From positions 1-24,836 of IMG/VR virus record IMGVR_UViG_3300006101_000061: a stretch of 24,836 bases of DNA; one strand, 5' to 3'. This document shows positions 1-8,250 of this stretch, in pieces. The notes under the pieces are model-generated. The model searched no databases and was not told where the DNA came from. It was given only the letters and a program-made list of their open reading frames with translations. The position numbers and the translations under genes were made by a program. Each line of letters starts with the position of its first letter. The first letter of the stretch is position 1. The DNA is from a virus.

Positions 1-2055
1 ATGAGCCAGTTCTTTGATGCTTTCAAAGATATGCCAATCGTGGGTACTGTTGCAGGTCTATTTGCACAACTAGCAAAAATCCAAGAAGAAGAATTAGATG
101 CTTTCCGTAGAATGTCTAAAACAGGTGTTGGATTTGAAGGCGATCTAAGAAGAATAAGAACTGCTTCGTTAGATATGGGCGTAAGTCTAACAGAATTTAC
201 AGGCATTATGAAAAATGCACAAGACACATTCCGTGGCCTTGGTGGTAATGCAGAAGACGGAGCAAAAGCATTTGTCAAACTATCAAGTCAATTGCGCCAA
301 TCAGGTGCGGGCGACAGTTTACGTGCTCTAGGTATGAGTGCAGAAGACAGCGCCAACGAAATGGCATTGTTTGTGAGAAACAATGGCGGATTGACTGCCG
401 CACAGAAAAAAGATTATCAAGGTGTTGCAAATTCTGTTGCAGAATATGCAAAACAAACAGACAGGCTAGCTAAACTTACTGGTCAAAGTTCAGAAGAAAT
501 TGAAAAGAAAATGGCCAAGGAAGCACAAGACGAGGCTTGGCAAGCAACACTTCAAGGCATGGACGAAAAAGATCGCGAAGCCGCTAACGAAGCTCTTAAG
601 GTTGCACTAGCAACTGGTGGACAAGGTGCTGTTGATGCACTGAAAGCCAAGATGATGGGCTTACCTCCAATGACCGAAGCAGGACAAAACTTTGTATCGA
701 TGAGCGGTGAAGCTAGCAAACGTCTAGAAGAAATGGAAGCTGTTACAAAGAGTAACATGAGTGCAGAAGAAAAACGTCAGAAGCTAGAAGAGCTTGGCGC
801 AAAACTACAACTCGACCGAGCACACGATGCAGAAAAAATAGGAATTAAAACACTACAGGCAATGGCCGCCCAAGGCGATCAAAATGCTATAGCTATGTTA
901 AAAGCCAGCAACGATATGAGTAAAGCTGGTATTACTACATACGAAGGTGCTGTAGATAATTTAAAGAAAGTAAACGAAGCCCAAGAAAAACAAATGCATA
1001 GTGCCGCCGCCATGGCCGCAAATGCAGAAAATGATTTACAAGCAATGGGCAAAGCGATATATGCAGTTATAGGTCCGCTGTTAGATGCAGTGATGCCTCT
1101 AATGAATGGCATGGTTAAGACATTTACAGATTGGATATCGGGTCCAAACGGACAGGCAAGGTTAGAACAGTTTGGCTCTTATGTAAAAGAGATGATTGGT
1201 AAGTTAGTAGACTACGGCAAGAATCTATTCAGCAAAGAAGGTCGAGACAAGATAATGAATGATGTTATGTTCTTCTTTAAAAACTTATGGATCGATATCA
1301 AACTTGCGATAGCAAAATCTATCCCCGGTGGTAGTTTATTCTTTGATGAGAAAGATGCAAAAGCGCAACGCGATGCGTTAGACAAAGAAAAAGAAGCAAT
1401 GGACACTAGAGCCAAAGCCGCAACAGAAAATGCAATGCACGAAGGCGATATTGCGGCCGCTAAGTTAAAAATGGAACAAGGCGGAATAGCTAAAGCTGAA
1501 GAAGCTCAAAAGAAACTATTGAACGACAACTTGGCTGAAAAAGAAAAATTAAACAAGATGGAAGACAGTGAAGCCAAGCGAGATTTAATTGAGAAACTGG
1601 CACTAAAAGAAAAAGAATATAAAGACAATCAACGAATAATCGATTCCGCAAAAAACATGAAGGAAGAGCAGGCTAAACAACAAATAGCAGATGCGGCAAA
1701 AAATAAAGCCATAGTTGATGAACAAAATAAAAAACTTGCGGCACCTGCTAATCCTAAACCAGATAATAATTCTGAAGATTTTGATTACAGTACTGCTATG
1801 GCTACCGGCGGTAGTTTATCATCAGGAAAAACCGCAATGGTGGGAGAACAAGGACCTGAAATTATCAAAGGACCTGCAAGTGTAACATCTACCCAAGAAA
1901 CAAAAAATCTAATTGACGGCCAGAATGCTGTTGTTGCGGCCTTAAACATGTTAAATATGCAAACAGCAAAACTAATTGCTCTAAATGCCGAGCAAGAAAA
2001 ACATCAGAAAGTTATGTCCGATAAGCTGGCATGGACAGGAAACTTGTTTGAATAA
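1..2055 (+). CDS. Tape-measure-like tail protein, 5' end possibly outside the window
   Basis: Tail tape-measure proteins span the tail tube lumen, set tail length and are delivered at infection. Seen here: 684 residues, mostly charged helical and coiled-coil sequence. A hydrophobic stretch lies at about residues 350-375 (AIYAVIGPLLDAVMPLMNGM). A long Lys/Glu/Ala-rich helical tract covers about 450-580. A C-terminal motif GGSLSSGKTAMVGEQGPEII near 603-622 matches the Gly-rich 'G..ALVGE.GPE' signature common near tape-measure C-termini. The frame is open from the first base, so the ATG at position 1 may be internal and the ribosome site cannot be judged. The gene lies 10 bases upstream of the portal gene, where T4 has tail sheath and tube genes. 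T4's own tape measure (gp29) lies elsewhere, so this placement is unusual. The class call is fairly sure; equivalence to gp29 is not claimed. Confidence 0.62.
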   Translation: MSQFFDAFKDMPIVGTVAGLFAQLAKIQEEELDAFRRMSKTGVGFEGDLRRIRTASLDMGVSLTEFTGIMKNAQDTFRGLGGNAEDGAKAFVKLSSQLRQSGAGDSLRALGMSAEDSANEMALFVRNNGGLTAAQKKDYQGVANSVAEYAKQTDRLAKLTGQSSEEIEKKMAKEAQDEAWQATLQGMDEKDREAANEALKVALATGGQGAVDALKAKMMGLPPMTEAGQNFVSMSGEASKRLEEMEAVTKSNMSAEEKRQKLEELGAKLQLDRAHDAEKIGIKTLQAMAAQGDQNAIAMLKASNDMSKAGITTYEGAVDNLKKVNEAQEKQMHSAAAMAANAENDLQAMGKAIYAVIGPLLDAVMPLMNGMVKTFTDWISGPNGQARLEQFGSYVKEMIGKLVDYGKNLFSKEGRDKIMNDVMFFFKNLWIDIKLAIAKSIPGGSLFFDEKDAKAQRDALDKEKEAMDTRAKAATENAMHEGDIAAAKLKMEQGGIAKAEEAQKKLLNDNLAEKEKLNKMEDSEAKRDLIEKLALKEKEYKDNQRIIDSAKNMKEEQAKQQIADAAKNKAIVDEQNKKLAAPANPKPDNNSEDFDYSTAMATGGSLSSGKTAMVGEQGPEIIKGPASVTSTQETKNLIDGQNAVVAALNMLNMQTAKLIALNAEQEKHQKVMSDKLAWTGNLFE

Positions 2056-2065
2056 GGATTAATAT

Positions 2066-3814
2066 ATGGCTTGGAAAAAGTATTTCACACCGGTTTCTAC
2101 CACAGGACAATTAGGTCCTATTAGTGGAGGATCCGGTCCATCTCCTGCAAGAACAAACTATTCAAGCTATCTTCCAGACGTCTATTCAGGACATCCAAAT
2201 CGTTTAGAACGTTATGGTCAATATGACACAATGGATACTGATTCAGAAGTTAACGCGGCCTTTGATATCCTAGCTGAATTCTGCTCGCAGATGAACGATG
2301 AGAACATGACTCCGTTCCAAATTGAATTTAAAGAAAAAGCAACTAGTACTGAAATCAAAGTTATTTCAAAATATCTACAACAGTGGACCAAGCTAAACAA
2401 ATTTGATACACGCATTTTTAAAATCGTTCGTAACGCATTTAAGTATGGCGATAGTTTCTTTGTGCGTGATCCAGAAACACAAGCATGGATGTATATTGAT
2501 CCTAGTAAAGTAGATAAGATTATCGTTAACGAAAGCGACGGTAAAAAACCCGAACAGTATGTAATTCGCGATATCAATCCAAATTTACAAAGCCTATCAG
2601 CGACACAGATTCAACCCACTGCCGGTGATAGTGGCGGATTTGGAAGCGGACAATACAATCAAGCAGGCGCACAACAGCGTGGTATGACTGGTAGTTATGG
2701 CGCAAATGGCGGAGCAGGCGGGTCTGGAAGCAGATTCATGCAACAGCAAAACCAGTGGGCCATTGATGCAAAGCACGTTATACATATTAGTCTAAGCGAA
2801 GGCTTAGACAATAACTTTCCATTTGGTAATAGCTTAATGGAAGGTATTTTTAAAGTCTACAAGCAGAAAGAATTGCTTGAAGACTCAATCATTATCTATC
2901 GTGTACAACGTGCTCCAGAGCGCAGAGTATTCTATATTGACGTAGGTAATATGCCATCACACTTGGCTATGGGCTTTGTCGAACGTATCAAAAACGAAAT
3001 CAATCAAAGACGTATTCCTAGTGTAACAGGAGGCGGAAATTCAGTAATAGACGCTAGTTATAATCCTTTAAGCATAAATGAAGATTACTTCTTCCCACAA
3101 ACTGCTGAAGGTCGTGGGTCTAAGGTGGAAATCCTTCCAGGTGGTACAAACTTAGGAGAAATAGATGACTTACGCTATTTTACAAATAAACTTTTTAGGG
3201 CGTTGCGCATACCGTCAAGCTACTTGCCTACCGGTTCAGATGATGGAGGCAGTAACTTCAATGATGGCCGAGTGGGTACCGCTTATATCCAAGAGCTACG
3301 TTTTAACAAATACTGCGAAAGACTACAAAGTTTATTAAACAGCAATTTTGATACAGAATTTAAACTGTACCTAAACAACAAAGGTGTTAACATTGATCCT
3401 AACATCTTTGCAGTTAAATTTCAAACTCCGCAAAACTTTGCTAGCTATCGTCAAACAGAAATGGACTCTGCTAGAATTAGCACATTCTCTAGTCTAGTCG
3501 AAATTCCATTTATCAGTAAACGTTTTGCGCTAAAACGCTTCTTAGGTTTATCTGCAGAAGAGATGGCTGAAAACGAAGAGCTATGGAAAGAAGAAAATAT
3601 TGATGACAAAGAAGAGTTGTCATCTAGCCAAGAATTGCGTGGCGCAGGTATTACTGCTGGCGGAATCACAGGTGATATGGATTCGCTAGGCGGATCAGAT
3701 ACCGGCGAAGAAGGAATGGATCCTTCAGAGTTAAGTCCAGAAGGTGATATGGGTGCAGGCAGTGGCGTACCCGGCGGTGCTCCAGCAGGGGCCCAACCTG
3801 GTTCACCTGTCTAA
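2066..3814 (+). CDS. gp20: Portal vertex protein (T4 gp20-like)
   Basis: The portal dodecamer occupies one capsid vertex, nucleates prohead assembly, and is the DNA channel to which terminase and then neck proteins attach. At 582 residues it is somewhat longer than T4 gp20 (about 524). The N-terminal part has the family features, including a tyrosine-rich SSYLPDVYSGHP segment and DTDSEVNAAFDILAEFC. The strongly conserved core VQRAPERRVFYIDVGNMP lies at residues 280-297, followed by a stretch ending RFNKYCERLQ. Two additions account for the extra length: a Gly/Gln-rich insertion at about residues 185-230 and an acidic Gly/Pro-rich low-complexity tail at about 525-582. AAGGA overlaps the preceding stop codon and sits 7 bases before the ATG, so the two genes are probably cotranscribed. 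The family assignment is secure. Confidence 0.95.
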   Translation: MAWKKYFTPVSTTGQLGPISGGSGPSPARTNYSSYLPDVYSGHPNRLERYGQYDTMDTDSEVNAAFDILAEFCSQMNDENMTPFQIEFKEKATSTEIKVISKYLQQWTKLNKFDTRIFKIVRNAFKYGDSFFVRDPETQAWMYIDPSKVDKIIVNESDGKKPEQYVIRDINPNLQSLSATQIQPTAGDSGGFGSGQYNQAGAQQRGMTGSYGANGGAGGSGSRFMQQQNQWAIDAKHVIHISLSEGLDNNFPFGNSLMEGIFKVYKQKELLEDSIIIYRVQRAPERRVFYIDVGNMPSHLAMGFVERIKNEINQRRIPSVTGGGNSVIDASYNPLSINEDYFFPQTAEGRGSKVEILPGGTNLGEIDDLRYFTNKLFRALRIPSSYLPTGSDDGGSNFNDGRVGTAYIQELRFNKYCERLQSLLNSNFDTEFKLYLNNKGVNIDPNIFAVKFQTPQNFASYRQTEMDSARISTFSSLVEIPFISKRFALKRFLGLSAEEMAENEELWKEENIDDKEELSSSQELRGAGITAGGITGDMDSLGGSDTGEEGMDPSELSPEGDMGAGSGVPGGAPAGAQPGSPV

Positions 3815-3832
3815 TATTTGGTAAATACTCAT

Positions 3833-4084
3833 ATGCTACTAAACGAGTTTATCTATTTTAACGAAACCGACCGCGATATGCAAGATCAAGATCGCTACGA
3901 TCCTTTTGACGACAAAAGCATTTTGAAATCTAAGGATCTACGTAAGACTAGATTAACCCTACGCATGATCAATCGTTTGCGCAAAGCAGGCGAATCGAGG
4001 GATAAAGAGCAAAAAGAAGACCTAGTGATAGTACGTAAAATGTACGCACAACCAGAGCCCGAAGAAGCGGCCGGTGGTCTATAA
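3833..4084 (+). CDS. Small prohead-core protein, gp68-like
   Basis: In T4-like phages a small basic protein (gp68) lies between portal and protease and is part of the prohead core. The product here is 83 residues from ATG 3833. It opens MLLNEFIYFNETDRD, has an acidic Asp-rich stretch, then a basic helix LRKTRLTLRMINRLRKAGE at about residues 34-52, and ends in a Glu/Ala-rich tail. The basic helix resembles what I know of gp68. An in-frame TTG at 3818 would add five residues, but the ATG start MLLNEF is the more natural one. The ribosome site is weak in either case (GGTAAAT region), so translation may be coupled to the portal gene, whose stop is 18 bases upstream. T4 gp68 is longer (about 141 residues), so the assignment is moderate. 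Confidence 0.62.
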   Translation: MLLNEFIYFNETDRDMQDQDRYDPFDDKSILKSKDLRKTRLTLRMINRLRKAGESRDKEQKEDLVIVRKMYAQPEPEEAAGGL

Positions 4085-4174
4085 ATTAAGCTATCAGTTA
4101 ATTTGATTGACAGATATCTTAAATATTTTGGTCAAAACGATTCAAAAATCGTTAAAAAATATCCCATCTAAAGT

Positions 4175-4192
4175 CAAAAACGGCCGTTTTTG
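4175..4192. terminator. Perfect palindrome, probable terminator
   Basis: The 18-bp exact palindrome CAAAAACGGCCGTTTTTG has an A-tract on one side and a T-tract on the other, so the transcript can form an AAAAAC/GUUUUU stem capped by GGCC with U residues at its 3' side in either direction. The GC core is short (CGGCCG), so it may be a weak or partial terminator. Confidence 0.45.
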
Positions 4193-4222
4193 GCCTATTT
4201 CCCATAAGTAATTAACCTGGCT

Positions 4223-4230
4223 GTTAAATA
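4223..4230 (+). promoter_or_regulatory. Late-promoter-like motif GTTAAATA
   Basis: GTTAAATA resembles the T4 late promoter core TATAAATA. It sits 45 bases upstream of the acidic prohead-core gene and inside a GGCTGT/ACAGCC inverted repeat. The same TAAATA core recurs ahead of several other genes here. The call rests on motif similarity and position only. Confidence 0.45.
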
Positions 4231-4275
4231 TACTTTGACAGCCTTGCCTTACAACGATTAAAGGAGAACCCGCAA

Positions 4276-5268
4276 ATGTCTACAAAATTTGAACAGTTGC
4301 TAGATTTACTTGTAAACGAAGAAACAGAAAAAGCCAATGAACTTTTTCATGAAATTGTCGTAGAAAAATCTAGAGAGATTTATGAGAATCTTATTGCTGA
4401 AGAAGCAGAAGAGGACGAAAAAGACGAAGAAGAACCGGAAGACGAAGGTGTTGAAGAAGCCTTCGATATGGAAGACGAAGGTGAAGAACCAGAAGTAGGT
4501 GGCGATGCTACTGATGCTTTTGTTAGCGACACTGAAGACGAACCAGAAGGTGAAGACGACATGGACATGGGCGCAGAAGAAGGTGGTGATGAAACTCCAG
4601 CTACTAAAGCCGATGTACAAGACCTAGAAGACGCACTAGAAGAACTAAAAGCTGAATTCGAGCGTTTAATGAGCGCAGAAGAAGCTGAAGAAGAAGAAAA
4701 CCCAGGAGTTCACGGTGACTCATCACTAACAGGTGATGAAGAAGGTGACGAATCTGAGGAAGGCGACCAAGAAGCTGACGACCAAGAAGAAGAATACGAA
4801 AGTCTTTATCAAGAAAGCCGTCAACTAACACGCGAATATCGTGAAAAAGTATCTACTCCATCTATGACTGATGGTGGTGGTGTTGGTTCTGGCAAGGGCG
4901 ACCTAGCTGGCCAAACAGGTACAGTTAACACAAAAAGCCCAGTAAGTTCTGGTGCAGGTAAGCCAACAACTTCAGCAAGTGCTAAAAATATTGCCGCAGG
5001 TGGTACAGGAGTTGGAAACAACACAGGTACAAGTCCTAACGCAAAAGGACCAGCAGGTGTGTTGAAAGCAGGTGGTGACTTTGTTCCAGCAGGTACAAAG
5101 AACGTAGCATCTAGCGCAACAGCTAAAATGCCAGATGGTGCAAAACTATCAGGTGTTAGCAAGCCAGCTATGAAGAAAGAAGGTGAAGGTGTTGGTGCAG
5201 GTCGCGGCGATAAAGCTGGTCAGACTGGTTCCGTTGACACACGTAGCCCAACAGATCGTAAGTTTTAA
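4276..5268 (+). CDS. Large acidic prohead-core protein, gp67-like N-terminus
   Basis: T4 gp67 is a small, very acidic prohead-core protein that the prohead protease degrades to internal peptides. This 330-residue product starts with a helical segment of about 45 residues (LLDLLVNEETEKANELFHEI, then KSREIYENLIAEE) that resembles gp67 of T4-like phages. Residues 45-185 are extremely rich in Glu/Asp. The C-terminal 145 residues switch to Gly/Ser/Thr/Lys/Ala and are basic and probably disordered. That tail holds a 21-residue internal repeat (about 202-222 and 305-325, shared pattern GVGxGxGDxAGQTGxVxTxSP). At roughly four times T4 gp67's length it is a strong expansion. AAAGGAG lies 10 bases before the ATG. 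It sits just upstream of the protease, as a core substrate would. The role as core protein is likely; the function of the tail is unknown. Confidence 0.66.
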   Translation: MSTKFEQLLDLLVNEETEKANELFHEIVVEKSREIYENLIAEEAEEDEKDEEEPEDEGVEEAFDMEDEGEEPEVGGDATDAFVSDTEDEPEGEDDMDMGAEEGGDETPATKADVQDLEDALEELKAEFERLMSAEEAEEEENPGVHGDSSLTGDEEGDESEEGDQEADDQEEEYESLYQESRQLTREYREKVSTPSMTDGGGVGSGKGDLAGQTGTVNTKSPVSSGAGKPTTSASAKNIAAGGTGVGNNTGTSPNAKGPAGVLKAGGDFVPAGTKNVASSATAKMPDGAKLSGVSKPAMKKEGEGVGAGRGDKAGQTGSVDTRSPTDRKF

Positions 5269-5281
5269 TTAGAGAACTTGG

Positions 5282-5911
5282 ATGATAAAATACCTAAGAG
5301 AAAACCTAAATTTTGATCAAGCTCGTGTAGAATTATACGAAGCTGAGGAGAAAGGCCAGAAGAGCTTATACCTAAAAGGTATTGCTATTCAAGGCGGAAT
5401 CCGTAATCAAAATCAACGTGTTTATCCTGTGGGCGAAATCACAAATGCTGTCAAGACATTAAATGATCAAATACAAAACGGTTATTCAGTCTTAGGCGAA
5501 GTTGATCATCCAGATGATTTAAAAGTGAATTTGGACCGCGTTAGCCATATGATCACAGATATGTGGATGGACGGTCCTAATGGTTACGGTAAGATGAAAA
5601 TTTTACCTACACCAATGGGTAACTTAATAAAAACTATGCTTGAAAGCGGTGTAAAACTAGGCGTTAGTAGTAGAGGTAGCGGAAACGTTAACGAAGCTAG
5701 TGGCGAAGTATCTGATTTCGAGATCATCACAGTTGATATAGTTGCACAACCTAGCGCACCAGGCGCTTATCCTACACCGGTTTATGAAGCACTCATGAAT
5801 CAACGTGGCGGAATGAAAGCCTGGACCGTTGCTACAGAAGTAAAAGAAGATCCAAAGGCCCAGAAGTACATTAAGGAAGCTCTTCTTAATGTGATTAAAG
5901 GTCTAAAATAA
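5282..5911 (+). CDS. gp21: Prohead core protease (T4 gp21-like)
   Basis: This serine protease of the herpesvirus-like assemblin fold is packaged in the prohead, activates itself, and cuts scaffold, core proteins and the capsid protein before DNA packaging. At 209 residues it is close to T4 gp21 (212). The catalytic signatures are visible: His76 in GEVDHPDD, and Ser129/Ser130 in GVSSRGSG, followed by the DFEIITVDIVAQPSAPGAY segment that completes the family core. The ATG at 5282 lies 13 bases after the upstream stop with only a weak ribosome site (AGAGAA), which fits translational coupling to the gp67-like gene. The next gene, the scaffold, starts 18 bases downstream. Identity is secure from motifs, length and neighbours. 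Confidence 0.94.
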   Translation: MIKYLRENLNFDQARVELYEAEEKGQKSLYLKGIAIQGGIRNQNQRVYPVGEITNAVKTLNDQIQNGYSVLGEVDHPDDLKVNLDRVSHMITDMWMDGPNGYGKMKILPTPMGNLIKTMLESGVKLGVSSRGSGNVNEASGEVSDFEIITVDIVAQPSAPGAYPTPVYEALMNQRGGMKAWTVATEVKEDPKAQKYIKEALLNVIKGLK

Positions 5912-5929
5912 GCCTAAGGAGATAGATAG

Positions 5930-7021
5930 ATGTTGGACGCATTCAAACAACTAGTAGAAAGTGGCATGATGTCTGAGGAAGTAAAGTCTCAGATTGAAGA
6001 AGCTTTCAATGCTAAAATTCAAGAGAATCGCGACCAAGTCACAGCTGAACTTCGTGAAGAGTTTTCTCAACGATATGCACACGATAAGGGTGTTATGGTT
6101 GAGGCAATCGACAAGATGATCGGCGAGAGATTGGCCGTAGAAATGGCTGAACTTGCAGAAGACAGAAAAGCATTAGCGCAAGCTCAAGCTAAGTATGCCG
6201 CAAAAATGACCGGTGATGCTACCAAAATGGAATCATTTGTTATGAATCAGCTAGCGAAAGAATTAGTTGAATTCCAAGGCGACCGTAGAACAGTTGCCGA
6301 GAATATCAACAAGTTAGAGCAGTTTATTGTTCATGCTTTAGCTAAAGAAATCAAAGAATTCGCAGAAGACAAACGTGATCTAGCAGAAACGAAAGTTAAG
6401 TTAGTAGCGGGTGCTAAAGAGAAATTTGATGAAGTTAAGAAACAATTCATTAGTCGTGCCGCAAAGGTTGTAGAAGGTACTGTAACACAGAAATTAACAT
6501 CTGAAATCAAGCAATTGAAAGAAGATATTGATTCTGCTCGTACTAACAACTTTGGTCGTAAGATTTTTGAAGCATTTGCCCAGGAGTTTTCAAGTTCCTA
6601 TATTAACGAAAAATCTGAAACAGCAAAACTGTTGAAGGTTATCGCTAAGAAAGAACTAGAAGTCGCCGAAGCACAACAAGCTCTAAACCAAGTACAAACC
6701 ATTGCAGAATCCAAAGAACGCCAAATCCGTGTTCAGAAAGATTTAATGGAACGTAAAGAAGTAATGAGCGAGTTATTGGCACCTCTAAGTGCTGACAAGA
6801 GAGACATAATGAAGTCATTGTTGGAGTCTGTGCAAACAGGCAAACTTCGTACTTCATATGACAAATACCTACCAGCGGTTCTAGAAAACAATGTCCAGAA
6901 ACCAAAAGCTGTTTACCTAAAAGAAGCAGTTGAAGTGACTGGCGATCGTGAAGCGAAAAGTCAGCCAGAGGTAGGCTTAGATAATATTATAGATATCCGC
7001 AAATTAGCGGGTCTAAAATAA
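5930..7021 (+). CDS. gp22: Prohead scaffold/core protein (T4 gp22-like)
   Basis: gp22 is the main internal scaffold around which the gp23 shell forms; gp21 later degrades it. The 363-residue product is almost wholly charged alpha helix. It starts with MLDAFKQLVESGMMSEEVK, then long Lys/Glu/Ala heptad-like tracts (about 20-200), then a conserved-looking segment NNFGRKIFEAFAQEFSSSY near residues 204-222, and a further coiled coil (about 225-270). This matches the architecture and position of gp22 scaffolds, though it is longer than T4 gp22 (about 269). Several L/I-x-E triplets fit T4 prohead protease cutting sites. AAGGAG lies 8 bases before the ATG. The capsid gene follows after 24 bases. Confidence 0.9.
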   Translation: MLDAFKQLVESGMMSEEVKSQIEEAFNAKIQENRDQVTAELREEFSQRYAHDKGVMVEAIDKMIGERLAVEMAELAEDRKALAQAQAKYAAKMTGDATKMESFVMNQLAKELVEFQGDRRTVAENINKLEQFIVHALAKEIKEFAEDKRDLAETKVKLVAGAKEKFDEVKKQFISRAAKVVEGTVTQKLTSEIKQLKEDIDSARTNNFGRKIFEAFAQEFSSSYINEKSETAKLLKVIAKKELEVAEAQQALNQVQTIAESKERQIRVQKDLMERKEVMSELLAPLSADKRDIMKSLLESVQTGKLRTSYDKYLPAVLENNVQKPKAVYLKEAVEVTGDREAKSQPEVGLDNIIDIRKLAGLK

Positions 7022-7045
7022 TTGAAATTCAAGGAGAAGACGTAA

Positions 7046-8224
7046 ATGTCACAATTATTAAATGAAAGATGGTCAGAGACCAAAGAAGCTCTGCTTGAAG
7101 GCCTACAAGGTAACCGTCGTTCTTCTATGCAAGTTTGCTTAGAGAACACACGTAAGTACTTGGCTGAAAGCGCAACAGCAGGTGCTACCAGTGCTGGTAA
7201 CATCGCAACACTTAACCGCGTGATTCTACCAGTAATCCGTCGTGTTATGCCAACAGTTATCGCTAATGAAATTATTGGCGTTCAACCAATGACAGGCCCA
7301 GTTGGTCAAATCCATACTCTACGTGTTCGTTACGCAGACAATGGTGACCAAGTTGTAGCTGGTGATGAAGCATTGAGCCCATTCAAGATTGCCGCCGCTT
7401 ACAGTGGTAACAATGTTGATGCAACTCCAAAAGCTAACACAACAGCCGCAATGGAAGGTACACCTGGTAAGCGTATGAGCATTCAAATCTTGAAAGCACC
7501 AGTAGAAGCTAAGTCACGCAAGCTATCAGCTCGTTGGACCTTCGAAGCCGCTCAAGATGCTCAAGCACAACAAGGTATTGACATCGAAGCAGAAATTATG
7601 GCCGCTTTAGCTCAAGAAATTACAGCTGAAATCGACCAAGAGATCCTAGCTTCATTAAGTGGTTTAGCATCTGTTGAACAAACATATGACCAGTCACTAG
7701 TTTCAGGTACAGCTACATTCGTTGGTGATGAGCATGCCGCTTTAGCTATCCAAATCAACCGTGTTGCTAACTTAATTGCTCAGCGTACACGTCGTGGTGC
7801 GGCTAACTGGGCTGTTGTTTCAAACCAAGCGTTGACAATTCTACAATCTGCTACTACAAGCGCATTTGCTCGTACAACAGAAGGTACATTCGAAGCTCCT
7901 ACAAACACTAAGTTTGTTGGTACATTGAACAATGCAATGCGTATCTATGTAAACAGCTATATGCCTGATACAGGTAATGACAACAATCAAGTATTGATTG
8001 GCTACAAAGGTGCTTCAGAAGCTGATGCTCCTGCGTTCTATTGCCCATACATTCCTTTGATGAGTTCTGGTGTTGTATTAGATCCTAATACATTCGAACC
8101 AGTAGTTGGCTTCTTAACACGCTACGGCTATGTTGAGTTGACAAATACAGCGTCTAGCTTAGGCAATGCCGCTGACTACTTAGGTAAAGTAGCTATTGTT
8201 TCTGCAAACGTAAGTTTCAGCTAA
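7046..8224 (+). CDS. gp23: Major capsid protein precursor (T4 gp23-like)
   Basis: This is the shell subunit, an HK97-fold protein forming the hexamers of the capsid. Family motifs are clear: GVQPMTGPVGQIHTLRVRY near residues 75-93, APVEAKSRKLSARWTFEAAQ near 152-171, VLIGYKG and a C-terminal FEPVVGFLTRYGY. At 392 residues it is far shorter than T4 gp23 (521), with the region between the N-arm motif and the EAKSR motif much reduced. An N-terminal KYLAE fits the L/I-x-E site of the T4 prohead protease, so maturation after Glu41 would leave about 351 residues (inferred). AAGGAG sits 9 bases before the ATG. A strong palindromic terminator follows 27 bases after the stop, ending the head operon. 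Confidence 0.95.
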   Translation: MSQLLNERWSETKEALLEGLQGNRRSSMQVCLENTRKYLAESATAGATSAGNIATLNRVILPVIRRVMPTVIANEIIGVQPMTGPVGQIHTLRVRYADNGDQVVAGDEALSPFKIAAAYSGNNVDATPKANTTAAMEGTPGKRMSIQILKAPVEAKSRKLSARWTFEAAQDAQAQQGIDIEAEIMAALAQEITAEIDQEILASLSGLASVEQTYDQSLVSGTATFVGDEHAALAIQINRVANLIAQRTRRGAANWAVVSNQALTILQSATTSAFARTTEGTFEAPTNTKFVGTLNNAMRIYVNSYMPDTGNDNNQVLIGYKGASEADAPAFYCPYIPLMSSGVVLDPNTFEPVVGFLTRYGYVELTNTASSLGNAADYLGKVAIVSANVSFS

Positions 8225-8250
8225 TCAGTAGTAGGATTACACATCCAAAC

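Larger units (their letters stand above)
4085..4275 (+). promoter_or_regulatory. Intergenic control region with two hairpins and a late-promoter-like motif inside a third
   Basis: This 191-base gap is large for such a packed head operon. In order it holds: a hairpin with 7-bp arms AACGATT/AATCGTT and a 4-base loop (4136-4153); an 18-bp perfect palindrome CAAAAACGGCCGTTTTTG (4175-4192) that could act as a bidirectional terminator; an inverted repeat GGCTGT (4219-4224) / ACAGCC (4238-4243) whose 13-base loop region contains GTTAAATA (4223-4230), similar to the T4 late promoter TATAAATA; and the ribosome site AAAGGAG before the ATG at 4276. The layout suggests termination or attenuation followed by a new start for the prohead-core/protease/scaffold/capsid genes. 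The inverted repeats are read directly; their function is inferred. Confidence 0.6.

Noticed and set aside
3820-3828. TAAATA-core motif just before the gp68-like gene, and a similar one at 9919-9926
   Set aside because: Both lie 5-6 bases before an ATG, which would leave essentially no leader. They are more likely chance AT-rich sequence next to stop codons.
3818-3832. TTG start giving five more residues for the gp68-like protein
   Set aside because: An in-frame ATG at 3833 gives a natural MLLNEF start. TTG is a poor start and has no better ribosome site.
4107-4112. TTGACA as a host-type -35 box (another at 4235-4240)
   Set aside because: No convincing TATAAT-like -10 box lies 16-18 bases downstream of either.
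552-7203. Minus-strand ORFs opposite the tape-measure, portal, core, scaffold and capsid genes
   Set aside because: All are fully antisense to well-supported genes, have low-complexity Ser/Leu/Phe-rich products caused by the codon pattern of the sense gene, and lack ribosome sites.
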